A stretch of 44,827 nucleotides of DNA, taken from IMG/VR virus record IMGVR_UViG_3300043448_001133, positions 1 through 44,827 of that record. The stretch is one strand, 5' to 3'. This document shows, piece by piece, positions 8,372-15,419 of this stretch. This DNA comes from a virus. The notes under the pieces are model-generated. The model had not been told where the DNA came from. It ran no database searches and saw only the letters and a program-made list of their open reading frames with translations. The translations under genes and the position numbers were made by a program. Position 1 is the first letter of the stretch. Each line of letters begins with the position of its first letter.

Positions 8372-8899
8372 ATGCTTATACTTGAACAATCGGAAAGTGA
8401 TAAATTAACCTTATTGAAAAAAGCAATTGAAGATAAGGTTGAGATTTCTTTTTGGTATAAAGGTGTAAAATTTAGAGACCCGAAAGAAAAAAGATATACG
8501 AGACAAAATTGGAGGTTTGCACAACCAACGGATTTAGGTAAAAGTAAAGCGACCGACAAATGGATGCTTAGGGCTTATCAAATTGCTGGCACAACAAATA
8601 CAAACCAAAGGTCTTGGAAAACATTTTTGGTTGATGAAATGAGTAGTATAAGATTAATGAATGGTGATAATAGTGCATATAAACCTTTTGAAACGCCGAC
8701 TGGATCTGGATTCAGTACAACTGGTGATAAAAAAATGAAGAACGATAGACCTGAATTAAAATTAGACTTAACTAAAAAACCAATAGATAATCAAAATAAG
8801 ATAGAACAACCACCAGTTGAAAATCCAGAAAAAGAACAATTAACTGAAAGCAAAGGATTTTTAAACTGGATTTTAAATTTTAATTATGAATCAGAATGA
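8372..8899 (+). CDS. WYL-like domain protein
   Basis: A 175-residue protein. Residues ~10-92 follow the WYL pattern: a helix ending in AIEDKVEISFWYKG, a basic strand RQNWRFAQPTDLG, a strand WMLRAYQIAG, and WKTFLVDEMSSIRLM at the end, equivalent to the RTFRLDRI strand. WYL domains are Sm-like beta folds known from transcription regulators and from CRISPR and phage-defence control, and are thought to bind nucleic acid or nucleotide ligands. No helix-turn-helix is present. After residue ~110 the protein is Pro/Lys-rich and disordered, ending in a short hydrophobic helix (GFLNWILNF). The assignment is by pattern, not search. Confidence 0.6.
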   Translation: MLILEQSESDKLTLLKKAIEDKVEISFWYKGVKFRDPKEKRYTRQNWRFAQPTDLGKSKATDKWMLRAYQIAGTTNTNQRSWKTFLVDEMSSIRLMNGDNSAYKPFETPTGSGFSTTGDKKMKNDRPELKLDLTKKPIDNQNKIEQPPVENPEKEQLTESKGFLNWILNFNYESE

Positions 8900-9443
8900 T
8901 AAAATGAACTTTTTAGCACAATCTATACAAAGTGCCAGAAAAGTTATGGAAAAAGTAGAGGGTGGGGCTATAACAGCAAAAAACGAATATAGTAAAAGAC
9001 CTATGACCGAAGATGATATTGATAGAATGTTAGACTCTGACGGGAATGATTTGATATCGGAGGCTCAAATGCGAACAAAGTCTAATTCTATGAGAAATCT
9101 GTCTACATCAAAAATGCCAGCGGCGATTTTAAAATCTTTCCAAGAAAATCCTATCATTGATCCAACAGCTCCTGTTGGTATGGAATCAATGATGCAAGAA
9201 ATAACAAAAAAAGTAGCCCCAGTCAAAACAGAGCAAATTACTGAACGTGTTAATCTAACACAACCACAATCATCTGCTCCAGTTATGGATACTAAACTAA
9301 TTGAATACATCATCAAAAAAACTGTAGAAGAAACATTAGAACAGGTTAGTAAAAAAACAGCTATTGATGAAAATTTTCAAATTAAAATTGGTGACAAAAC
9401 TTTTGGTGGTAAATTAACAGCCCTAAAAGAAACTAAAAAATAA
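8886..9443 (+). CDS. Hypothetical phage protein
   Basis: A 185-residue protein starting 14 bases inside the previous gene. It is Met/Lys/Glu-rich and mostly helical or disordered. The C-terminal ~55 residues (MDTKLIEYIIKKTVEETLEQ, then IKIGDKTFGGKLTALKETKK) look like a helix plus a beta hairpin and may be the only folded part. No recognised family. It lies in the late-type small-gene cluster just before the holin. Confidence 0.7.
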   Translation: MNQNDKMNFLAQSIQSARKVMEKVEGGAITAKNEYSKRPMTEDDIDRMLDSDGNDLISEAQMRTKSNSMRNLSTSKMPAAILKSFQENPIIDPTAPVGMESMMQEITKKVAPVKTEQITERVNLTQPQSSAPVMDTKLIEYIIKKTVEETLEQVSKKTAIDENFQIKIGDKTFGGKLTALKETKK

Positions 9444-9470
9444 AATAAACATACTAAAAAAAAAGAAAAC

Positions 9471-9632
9471 ATGAACAAAGAACAAGTATTAGGTTTGGTT
9501 CGCCACATTTTAACGTTTGTTGGTGGTATTTTAGTTGCGAAAGGTATCGCAACTGAAGCACAATCGGTTGAATTAGTTGGTGCCGTAATAACCGCAATTG
9601 GTGGCATTTGGTCGATTTTGTCAAAGAAATAA
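9471..9632 (+). CDS. Putative holin (Pam3-gp28-like)
   Basis: A 53-residue ORF starting at ATG 9471 and ending with TAA at 9630-9632. Two hydrophobic segments are visible: about residues 10-24 (VRHILTFVGGILVAK) and 33-50 (VELVGAVITAIGGIWSIL), joined by a short polar turn, with a basic Lys-Lys end. The pattern RHxLTFxGGxLVAKG, then a VGAV helix and WSxxSK matches what I know of the Pam3-gp28 family of small phage holins. Such proteins permeabilise the inner membrane at lysis. No endolysin is recognisable nearby. It is preceded by a poly-A-rich leader instead of a Shine-Dalgarno sequence. Confidence 0.75.
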   Translation: MNKEQVLGLVRHILTFVGGILVAKGIATEAQSVELVGAVITAIGGIWSILSKK

Positions 9633-9656
9633 TAAACTTAAAACAAAATTAATAGC

Positions 9657-9845
9657 ATGAGTAAAACAATTAAATTCTGCAAAAACAAATGCTGCCCAGT
9701 TGTTGAAATACAAGAGAATTCCATTGTATTAGGTGATAAAAATGGCCCAGAAGGTATTACAACATGGACAAAAAATCAATTCAAAGATTTTGTTGAGGCG
9801 GCAAAAAAAGGTAAATTCGATAAGGTTATCGAAGTAACCGAGTAA
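9657..9845 (+). CDS. Small hypothetical protein with CxxxCC motif, DUF397-like pattern
   Basis: A 62-residue protein with CKNKCC near the N terminus and a body that reads like the DUF397 pattern known mainly from actinobacteria. It has VVEIQENSIVLGDKNGPEG, then TTWTKNQFKDFVEAAKKGKFD, where the family shows V-DSK-P-GP followed by T--EW-AF---V--GEFD. The resemblance may be convergent in so short a protein. The clustered cysteines could bind metal, which is speculative. It ends 25 bases before a strong terminator and is the last gene of its transcription unit. Confidence 0.65.
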   Translation: MSKTIKFCKNKCCPVVEIQENSIVLGDKNGPEGITTWTKNQFKDFVEAAKKGKFDKVIEVTE

Positions 9846-9870
9846 ATTATTAGATAATAATTAATTAAAT

Positions 9871-9899
9871 GGGGTTAAGCAATTAACCCCTTTTTTTTT
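9871..9899 (+). terminator. Rho-independent terminator
   Basis: A perfect 8-bp stem, GGGGTTAA (9871-9878) and TTAACCCC (9883-9890), with a GCAA loop and followed by nine T. It closes the 7087-9845 unit and insulates it from the sugar genes that follow. Confidence 0.92.
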
Positions 9900-9924
9900 G
9901 CGTAATATTTCTTAATATTGTAAT

Positions 9925-10320
9925 ATGGATGAAAAAGTTTGGGTAAATGGTACATTTGACGTTTTACATAATGGACATTTCAGATTAATTAATTATGCGT
10001 CATCATTAGGCAAGTTAATAATCGCCATTGATAGCGATGAGCGAGTTAAAAAACTAAAAGGTGGTAACAGACCATACCATAATCAGTTTGAAAGACAGTA
10101 TAATTTACAATCAATAAAAGGTGTATACAATGTACTAGTTTTTGATAGTGATGAGGAATTAAAAGAATTAATTAAATTTAACTCACCAGAGTATTTTGTT
10201 ATAGGGTCTGATTATAAAAATAAAGAAATAATTGGATCCCAATACGCCAAGGAAATAATCTACTTTAATAGAATAAACTTTTCAACAACAGAAATCTTAA
10301 AACAATGGGACATAAAATAA
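9925..10320 (+). CDS. Cytidylyltransferase-like sugar/polyol nucleotidyltransferase
   Basis: A 131-residue protein of the nucleotidylyltransferase (HxGH) superfamily, as in glycerol-3-phosphate cytidylyltransferase (TagD) and heptose-1-phosphate adenylyltransferase (RfaE/HldE C-terminal domain). Motif NGTFDVLHNGHFRLI at residues 8-22 contains the HxGH signature, and STTEIL near the C terminus matches the ISSTxI motif. Length fits the single-domain enzymes. It would transfer CMP or AMP from CTP or ATP to a sugar or polyol phosphate; the exact substrate cannot be told. It overlaps the cupin gene by 16 bases and precedes a long glycosylation operon, which supports a role in making activated sugar. 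Confidence 0.85.
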   Translation: MDEKVWVNGTFDVLHNGHFRLINYASSLGKLIIAIDSDERVKKLKGGNRPYHNQFERQYNLQSIKGVYNVLVFDSDEELKELIKFNSPEYFVIGSDYKNKEIIGSQYAKEIIYFNRINFSTTEILKQWDIK

Positions 10321-10706
10321 AACCAAAAGTCATCAATGCAAAAGAATGCGAAAGTTGTAATATACCAAAAGGTTGGGGACACGAAATTATTTTTGAAAAT
10401 AATGAACTATATTGTGGTAAATTACTTTGTTTTAAAGCTGGGGCTAAGTTTTCTATGCATTACCACATGATAAAAGATGAAGCGTGGTATGTTAAAGAAG
10501 GTAAATTCATTTACAGGTGGATTGACACGGATAACGCCGATATTCATGAAATTGAATTACGAGAGGGTGACAGTGTTAGACAATTACCAGGTCAACCACA
10601 CCAATTAGAAGCGGTTACCGATGGTATCGTTTTTGAGGTTTCAACACAACATTTTGATTATGATTCCTATCGCGTATTAAAAGGTGATTCAAATAAACCC
10701 CAATAA
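10305..10706 (+). CDS. Cupin-domain protein (sugar isomerase/epimerase-like)
   Basis: A 133-residue single cupin. Motif 1 is FSMHYHMIKDEAWYVKEG (residues ~47-64), with two His and a Glu as metal ligands. Motif 2 is around LPGQPHQLEAV (residues ~91-101), with another His. The closest look is to the C-terminal cupin of mannose-6-phosphate isomerase/GDP-mannose pyrophosphorylase type proteins and to small cupins in sugar clusters. It probably acts on a sugar phosphate or nucleotide sugar; the substrate is unknown. It overlaps the nucleotidyltransferase gene and likely forms a two-gene unit with it. Confidence 0.8.
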   Translation: MGHKIKPKVINAKECESCNIPKGWGHEIIFENNELYCGKLLCFKAGAKFSMHYHMIKDEAWYVKEGKFIYRWIDTDNADIHEIELREGDSVRQLPGQPHQLEAVTDGIVFEVSTQHFDYDSYRVLKGDSNKPQ

Positions 10707-10713
10707 AATTAAT

Positions 10714-10744
10714 AAAATACTTGTTTTTTAGCGTATTTTTTTTT
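10714..10744 (+). terminator. Weak possible terminator
   Basis: AAAATAC (10714-10720) can pair with GTATTTT (10733-10739) across a 12-base loop, and five more T follow. The stem is A/T-rich with a single G-C pair, so strength is doubtful. It overlaps a possible promoter for the next operon. Confidence 0.3.
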
Positions 10745-10751
10745 ATTATTG
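10720..10751 (+). promoter_or_regulatory. Possible Bacteroidota-type promoter for the 10774-23166 operon
   Basis: CTTG at 10720-10723, a 20-base spacer, then TATTATTG at 10744-10751, one base off TAnnTTTG. The spacing is identical to the three better promoters in the window. The ATG of the first glycosyltransferase is at 10774. A TATAAATA string at 10765-10772 touches the ATG and is probably chance. Confidence 0.45.
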
Positions 10752-10773
10752 GGTAAAACCCAGTTATAAATAT

Positions 10774-12000
10774 ATGGCAAAAATTAAAATTTTAGTAGCC
10801 CCAGGTGATAAAGCGGGTTCTGGTAAATTTAGATGTGTTGATCCGCATGTAAACCTACAAAATAACTTTTCTGACGAATTTTTTATCGATATTGATTATG
10901 CGATAGATTTTAATAATGTAGAGTATTTAAAAAAGTATGATGTTATTTTTATACACAGAATACCGCAGCATAAACACAAAGAAGCTGTAAACATAATTAA
11001 AAATTTAAAGAAAATTGGATTAAAGGTAATCATTGATACAGATGACCACTGGAATTTAGATCCATCGCATGGTTTATATCATTCAGCTAAAAGGGAAAAT
11101 ATCTCAGGTATTTTAGTTGAGTGTATTAAAATGGCTGACATGGTTACAGTACCAACTACAATTTTAGCTGATGAAGTTAAAAAATACAATAAAAATGTTT
11201 TTGTTTTACCAAACGCAATTGACCCAAATGAAGAACAATTTAAACCTAAAAAAACAGAATCTAATTTAATTAGATTTGGTTGGTTAGGTGGTTCTTCCCA
11301 CATAAAAGATATTGAGTTATTAAAAGGTTTAGGTAATACGCAAAAATCTTTTGATAAAAAAACACAATTTGTTTTATGTGGGTTTGATACCCGAGGTACC
11401 GTTCAAATGTTGGATCCAAACACAGGTGAGATAAAACAAAGACCAATGCAACCACAAGAAACAACCTGGTTTATGTATGAGTTGTTTTTAACCGACAGTT
11501 ATAAAAACTTAGAGGGTGATGCGGATTATTTAAAATACTTAGTTTCGTTTGAAGATGATCCAAATTACAGTGTGTTAAATAAACCTTATCGTAGAATTTG
11601 GACAAAACCCATTAGTCAATATGCGACTGGGTATAATCATTTTGACATTGCGTTGGCCCCACTTAACGACTCTCAATTTAATAAGTATAAATCTCAACTT
11701 AAAGTGATTGAAGCTGGATTTCATAAAAAAGCTTTGATTGCTCAAAACTACGGGCCATATACGATTGATTTGATTGGCGCTATTGATAAAGGTGGCGCCT
11801 GGAACCCAAAAGGTAATTGCTTACTTGTTGAAACTTCTAAAAACCATAAACAATGGACTAAAAATGCTAAAAAATTAATTGACAATCCAGATTTAATCAC
11901 CGAACTTGGTGAAAAATTATATGAAACGGTTAAAGATAAATACAATTTAAATAACGTTACAAAATTAAGATCAGAACTATACAAAAATTTAATAAAATGA
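10774..12000 (+). CDS. GT-B fold glycosyltransferase
   Basis: A 408-residue glycosyltransferase of the GT4-like GT-B type. The N-terminal half has alternating beta/alpha units with KYDVIFIHRIPQHKHKEAV and VIIDTDDHW (about residues 50-95), and NVFVLPNAIDPNEE (~140) is the usual linker strand (VxPNGID). The C-terminal half starts with IRFGWLGGSSHIKDI (~168), the GT4 nucleotide-sugar site opening, and has FDIALAPLNDSQFNKYKSQLKVIEAG (quoted within limits as FDIALAPL then KVIEAG), equivalent to the ExxxxG(K)P loop. It is the first gene of a long run with short overlaps. Donor and acceptor are unknown. Confidence 0.85.
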   Translation: MAKIKILVAPGDKAGSGKFRCVDPHVNLQNNFSDEFFIDIDYAIDFNNVEYLKKYDVIFIHRIPQHKHKEAVNIIKNLKKIGLKVIIDTDDHWNLDPSHGLYHSAKRENISGILVECIKMADMVTVPTTILADEVKKYNKNVFVLPNAIDPNEEQFKPKKTESNLIRFGWLGGSSHIKDIELLKGLGNTQKSFDKKTQFVLCGFDTRGTVQMLDPNTGEIKQRPMQPQETTWFMYELFLTDSYKNLEGDADYLKYLVSFEDDPNYSVLNKPYRRIWTKPISQYATGYNHFDIALAPLNDSQFNKYKSQLKVIEAGFHKKALIAQNYGPYTIDLIGAIDKGGAWNPKGNCLLVETSKNHKQWTKNAKKLIDNPDLITELGEKLYETVKDKYNLNNVTKLRSELYKNLIK

Positions 12001-12569
12001 TACCAGCAGAAACAATTGAAAAAAACAAAAAAAGTTATTATAGCGCAGCTAAAGGCTATAAAGTTTGTGAATTAGAATTAGTTGACAAATTAGCTGATAT
12101 GGGTTTATTCGAAACACCCGCATCGACCATGTTAAGCCTACACAACGCATTTCCAGGTGGTTTAGTTGATCACTTGTTAAGAGTTACATCATATGCTGTT
12201 AAACTAAACGATATGTTACCAGAATCACTTAAACAACCTAAGGAAAGTGTTGTTAGAGTGAGCCTATTACACTCCATTGGTAAAATTGGGTTATATTCAT
12301 TATGTAAAAGTGAATGGCATATTAAAAACCAAGGTAAAATGTATGAATTTAACGAAGATCTAACATCAATGACAATTGGTGAAAGAAGCATTTATTACAT
12401 TATGTCCAATGGATTTGGTAGTATTTTAAGTGATATCGAATACCAAGCGATATTAAATCACGATAAGGGGTCATCGGATAAAATGTCTGAATGGCACACA
12501 TCATCTTTAGGTGAAACTTTAAAGATGGCGATAAAATTAGCTATAATGGAAGAAAAGACGAAGAAATAA
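11997..12569 (+). CDS. HD-domain-like protein with altered HD motif
   Basis: A 190-residue helical protein matching HD phosphohydrolases. LHNAFPGGLVDHLLRVTSYA (about residues 48-67) is like the first His region (HxxPGGLxxHxxxV), VRVSLLHSIGKIGLY (86-100) is the HD helix, and AILNHDKGS (~147) may be a later metal His. The core HD doublet reads HS (His93-Ser94), so a key metal-binding Asp is replaced. It may be a non-catalytic relative or use different ligands. It overlaps the upstream glycosyltransferase by four bases and precedes dUTPase by one. Confidence 0.65.
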   Translation: MIPAETIEKNKKSYYSAAKGYKVCELELVDKLADMGLFETPASTMLSLHNAFPGGLVDHLLRVTSYAVKLNDMLPESLKQPKESVVRVSLLHSIGKIGLYSLCKSEWHIKNQGKMYEFNEDLTSMTIGERSIYYIMSNGFGSILSDIEYQAILNHDKGSSDKMSEWHTSSLGETLKMAIKLAIMEEKTKK

Positions 12570-12570
12570 T

Positions 12571-13176
12571 ATGAGCGGAAATAATAAAGAAAAGACCGAA
12601 TTAGAAAGATTGATGAATTTAAACGTAAATGATTTTCTAACCGATGATGAAAAAAGTCAAATGAGCGACATTTTCAATCAAGTTGGTATGGAAGATTGGA
12701 TTTACGAGCCTGGTGATAGTTCGATGAAGTTAAAGATTAAAATCATTAACAATTCAACAAATCCAGATCCAACTTATCAAAAAATTGGCGATAGTGGGTT
12801 TGATTTTATGGCTAATTTACCTGAAGGTGAAATGATAGTAGTGGGGCCACTTAAACGAGCCCTTATACCAACTGGGTTACACTTTCAAATACCTATTGGA
12901 TTTGAATTACAAGTTAGACCAAGAAGCGGTTTGGCACTTAAAAATGGGATTACTGTTTTAAACACACCTGGAACTGTTGATTCTGGCTATAGGGGTGAAA
13001 TAAAAATTATTTTATATAACACCGATGAAGCCCCATTTGTGGTTAGAAATGGTGACAGAATTGCACAAGGTGTTATCGCGCCAGTTCAGTTTACAAAAAC
13101 AACCAAATTTATAAGAGTAAATAATTTAGATGAATCTGACAGGGGAACTGGGGGATTCGGTTCAACTGGAGTTTAA
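12571..13176 (+). CDS. dut: dUTP diphosphatase
   Basis: Trimeric-type dUTPase (dUTP to dUMP and PPi), keeping uracil out of phage DNA and feeding dTMP synthesis. All five motifs are present: 1 DSGFDF (74-79), 2 RPRSGLA (116-122), 3 GTVDSGYRGEI (134-144), 4 GDRIAQGVIAP (161-171), 5 RGTGGFGSTG (191-200). The 201 residues include a polar N-terminal extension of about 52 residues not usual in the ~150-residue family; its role is unknown. The gene is one base from its neighbours on both sides and is the only nucleotide-metabolism gene recognised in this operon. Confidence 0.95.
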   Translation: MSGNNKEKTELERLMNLNVNDFLTDDEKSQMSDIFNQVGMEDWIYEPGDSSMKLKIKIINNSTNPDPTYQKIGDSGFDFMANLPEGEMIVVGPLKRALIPTGLHFQIPIGFELQVRPRSGLALKNGITVLNTPGTVDSGYRGEIKIILYNTDEAPFVVRNGDRIAQGVIAPVQFTKTTKFIRVNNLDESDRGTGGFGSTGV

Positions 13177-13458
13177 ATGAGAGAATATTTCAAAGCGCAA
13201 TTAGCTTATTACCCACAAATAACAGAAGAAATTTTAGATAAAGTTGAATTTAAAACTGTTTGGTCGGGAAAAAGAATACAGCCAGGCGATAAGGTTGTAT
13301 ATGCCTACGTTTATTTATTAAACACCGATGATCTTAAAGCTATTTCGTTTTTGGAAAGGGAGTTGGATGAAATTAATACTAAATTTAAATTTATAAAATT
13401 AGAAGACGATATCATGCCAATTTTAGCATTTAAAGAAGACACAAAAAAAAGAGATTGA
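13177..13458 (+). CDS. Hypothetical protein
   Basis: A 93-residue soluble protein with a mixed alpha/beta look, not recognised. Visible stretches are QITEEILDKVEFKTVWSGK at the N-terminal half, VVYAYVYLLNTDDLKAISFL in the middle and a charged C terminus. It starts directly after the dUTPase stop and ends one base before a glycosyltransferase gene, so it is translated as part of the operon. No motif suggests a function. Confidence 0.7.
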   Translation: MREYFKAQLAYYPQITEEILDKVEFKTVWSGKRIQPGDKVVYAYVYLLNTDDLKAISFLERELDEINTKFKFIKLEDDIMPILAFKEDTKKRD

Positions 13459-13459
13459 T

Positions 13460-14131
13460 ATGGAAAACTTTTCAATGACAATAGCTTTCTCAACAAGAAA
13501 AATAAATCAAGAGTATGTTGAACACGTTAAAAAATCATGTGCATGCCCAGATTTAGAGTTGTTGGTTTATGAAAACAATGGTGATAAAAGTTTAACTGAA
13601 GTTTATAACGAAGTTTTAAAAACCGCAAAAAATGATGTTGTTGTTTTTTGTCACGATGATTTAATTTTTGACACACCTTATTGGGGTAGAAAATTAATTA
13701 AACATTTTAAAAGAAACCCAGATTATGGCATAATCGGAATTGCTGGCACCAACAATCTAATAAACGGTAGGTGGTGGTCGTTAAGGGAATCAATGCATGG
13801 TATTGTCAATCATACGGATGGTAATAGAAAATGGACAAGTATGTTTTCTCAACCACAAGGTAATAAAATAAAACAAATGGTTATACTTGATGGTTTGTTT
13901 TTTGCCGTTGATAAGACAAAAATTAAACATGGCTTTGATGAGGATTTTAATGGGTTTCATTTTTATGACTTATCATTTTGTATACCAAATCATTTAGATG
14001 GTGTTAAAATTGGTGTTATAACAGATATAATGGTCACACACCTATCTGTTGGTATGACCAATCAGAAATGGGAAGACAATAAAACGTTACTTGAAAAAAA
14101 ATATGCGGACAAATTCCCAATTAAAATATGA
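13460..14131 (+). CDS. GT-A type glycosyltransferase
   Basis: A 223-residue glycosyltransferase. The N-terminal MTIAFSTRKINQEYVEHVKK and LELLVYENNGDKSLTEVYNE mark a GT2-like nucleotide-binding half, and VVVFCHDDLIFDTPYWG (about residues 64-80) has HDD in the place of the DxD metal site. The middle has IGIAGTNN and QMVILDGLFFAVDK, with FDEDFNGFHFYDLSFC (~155-170) as the acceptor/catalytic region. This pattern is known from bacterial GT-A enzymes of surface polysaccharide or protein glycosylation loci. It overlaps the next gene by four bases. Sugar specificity is unknown. Confidence 0.8.
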   Translation: MENFSMTIAFSTRKINQEYVEHVKKSCACPDLELLVYENNGDKSLTEVYNEVLKTAKNDVVVFCHDDLIFDTPYWGRKLIKHFKRNPDYGIIGIAGTNNLINGRWWSLRESMHGIVNHTDGNRKWTSMFSQPQGNKIKQMVILDGLFFAVDKTKIKHGFDEDFNGFHFYDLSFCIPNHLDGVKIGVITDIMVTHLSVGMTNQKWEDNKTLLEKKYADKFPIKI

Positions 14132-14790
14132 AAAACATTACTAGTTTAAAAAATACCCATTCTGGGGAGGACATTTATATTTTAGCATCGGGTAAATCAG
14201 TTGATTTTTTTGATGAAAGTTTTTTTGATGGTAAAATTGTCATAGGCGTTAATCAGGCGTACAAATTTACTTGGTGTGATTATCTTGTCAGGAAAGAGGT
14301 TAAATTTATTAAACAAAGTTTAGAGACGGAATCTGTTGTTATTGTTTCCGAATATGATAGTGGTAATTTAAATTCAGGTGAACAAAAATTAAATACAAAT
14401 AAAATCGATCACCCAAATTTATATTATTTTGAACATTTGGATAATCAACACGCAAGATTAGATACATCTGTTTTTGGTACCGATAAAATTGTTGTTAGTT
14501 TTTCGACTATCACATCAGCCATACACATCGCAGCTTACATGGGTGCTAAAAATATCATTTTAATTGGCCACGATTGTGGTACGATTGATGGTGAAATGAC
14601 GTTTAAGGGGTATTATGATTCTATTAAAGACACACCATGGATAAGCTGGGATCAATATAAGAGTTGGTTAAAAATAATAGAAAGTCAAACGATAGAGGTT
14701 AAAAAACAAGTAAAAAAACACTATGGTGCTAATGTTGTATCAATCCTACCATTTGTTTCATTAAACTTAGAAAATCATTTATATTTGTGA
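14128..14790 (+). CDS. DUF115/GT42-like Rossmann-fold protein
   Basis: A 220-residue protein with EDIYILASGKSVDFFDE (about residues 13-29), IVIGVNQAYKFTWCDYLV (~37-54), and IHIAAYMGAKNIILIGHDCG (~131-150). This succession (glycine-rich first strand with GxS, a strand ending in N, then A-x-MGAKxIxLxGxD) is shared by DUF115/MAF-like proteins and GT42 sialyltransferases, both of nonulosonic acid biology. It lies directly upstream of the NeuA-like gene with GTGA coupling, supporting a nonulosonate-related role. Whether it is a transferase is inference. Confidence 0.65.
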   Translation: MKNITSLKNTHSGEDIYILASGKSVDFFDESFFDGKIVIGVNQAYKFTWCDYLVRKEVKFIKQSLETESVVIVSEYDSGNLNSGEQKLNTNKIDHPNLYYFEHLDNQHARLDTSVFGTDKIVVSFSTITSAIHIAAYMGAKNIILIGHDCGTIDGEMTFKGYYDSIKDTPWISWDQYKSWLKIIESQTIEVKKQVKKHYGANVVSILPFVSLNLENHLYL

Positions 14791-15419
14791 TAAAATATAT
14801 TATACCAGCGAGACGAAACTCAAAAGGGTTTCCATTTAAAAATAGAAAATTAATAAATTATACGTTAGATAATCTACCAAAAAACGTATATGACGATGTT
14901 ATTTTAACTACCGATGATGAAAAGTTATTGGAAATTGGTTTAAAATATGGTATAAAATGTATTAATAGAAACGCAAGCTTAGCTTTAGATGAAACCTCAA
15001 CCAAGGAAGTGATGGACGATCTAAAGTTTCAAGGTATTATTAATGACACAGACATTGTTGTTATGTTATATTTGACATATCCGCAAAGAAACTGGTTAGA
15101 TATAATTAACGCTTTGCGGTTTTTTGATAATAAAAATGCAAAAAGCCTTTTGTGTAAAAAAGAAATAACAACAACCCACCCATATTTATATTTACTTGAA
15201 GTTGGTGATTTTAAGGGTAAACAATTAACCCCCCATAATCTATACAGAAGGCAAGATTATCCAAAAGTTTTTGAAGTATCACACTTTATATCTATTTTTA
15301 AAGTCAGTGAACTCGAAAATTTAAATAATAATCTTTATAATAACGACACCGTTTTTTATCCAATTGATGATATAATTGATGTTGACACTAATAAAGATTT
15401 AGAAAGGTTTTTAGAATAA
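14787..15419 (+). CDS. neuA: Acylneuraminate cytidylyltransferase (NeuA-like)
   Basis: A 210-residue CMP-nonulosonate synthetase-type enzyme (CTP plus sialic, legionaminic or pseudaminic acid to CMP-sugar). The N terminus IIPARRNSKGFPFKNRKL (residues 5-22) is the family nucleotide-binding signature, followed by VILTTDDEKLLEIGLKYGI with the TDD metal region. VVMLYLTYPQRN replaces the usual LLQPTSPLR. YPIDDIIDVDTNKDLERFL ends the protein in the family manner (IDxDTxxDL). Length fits the single-domain enzymes. The start is GTG at 14787, coupled to the upstream stop. The exact nonulosonate cannot be told. It partners with the NeuB-like enzyme at 21291 and the GT29-like gene that follows. Confidence 0.88.
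   Translation: MIKYIIPARRNSKGFPFKNRKLINYTLDNLPKNVYDDVILTTDDEKLLEIGLKYGIKCINRNASLALDETSTKEVMDDLKFQGIINDTDIVVMLYLTYPQRNWLDIINALRFFDNKNAKSLLCKKEITTTHPYLYLLEVGDFKGKQLTPHNLYRRQDYPKVFEVSHFISIFKVSELENLNNNLYNNDTVFYPIDDIIDVDTNKDLERFLE

Noticed and set aside
9913-9920. TAATATTG as a -7 element for 9925
   Set aside because: It differs from TAnnTTTG and has no TTTG-like element 19-21 bases upstream.
10750-10762. TGGGT-AAA-ACCCA hairpin as a terminator
   Set aside because: Five-base stem, three-base loop and no T run; it may only be a small leader hairpin.
10765-10772. T4-type late promoter TATAAATA before 10774
   Set aside because: It ends one base before the ATG, so no leader is possible; the operon also looks early-type. 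Chance in A/T-rich DNA is more likely.
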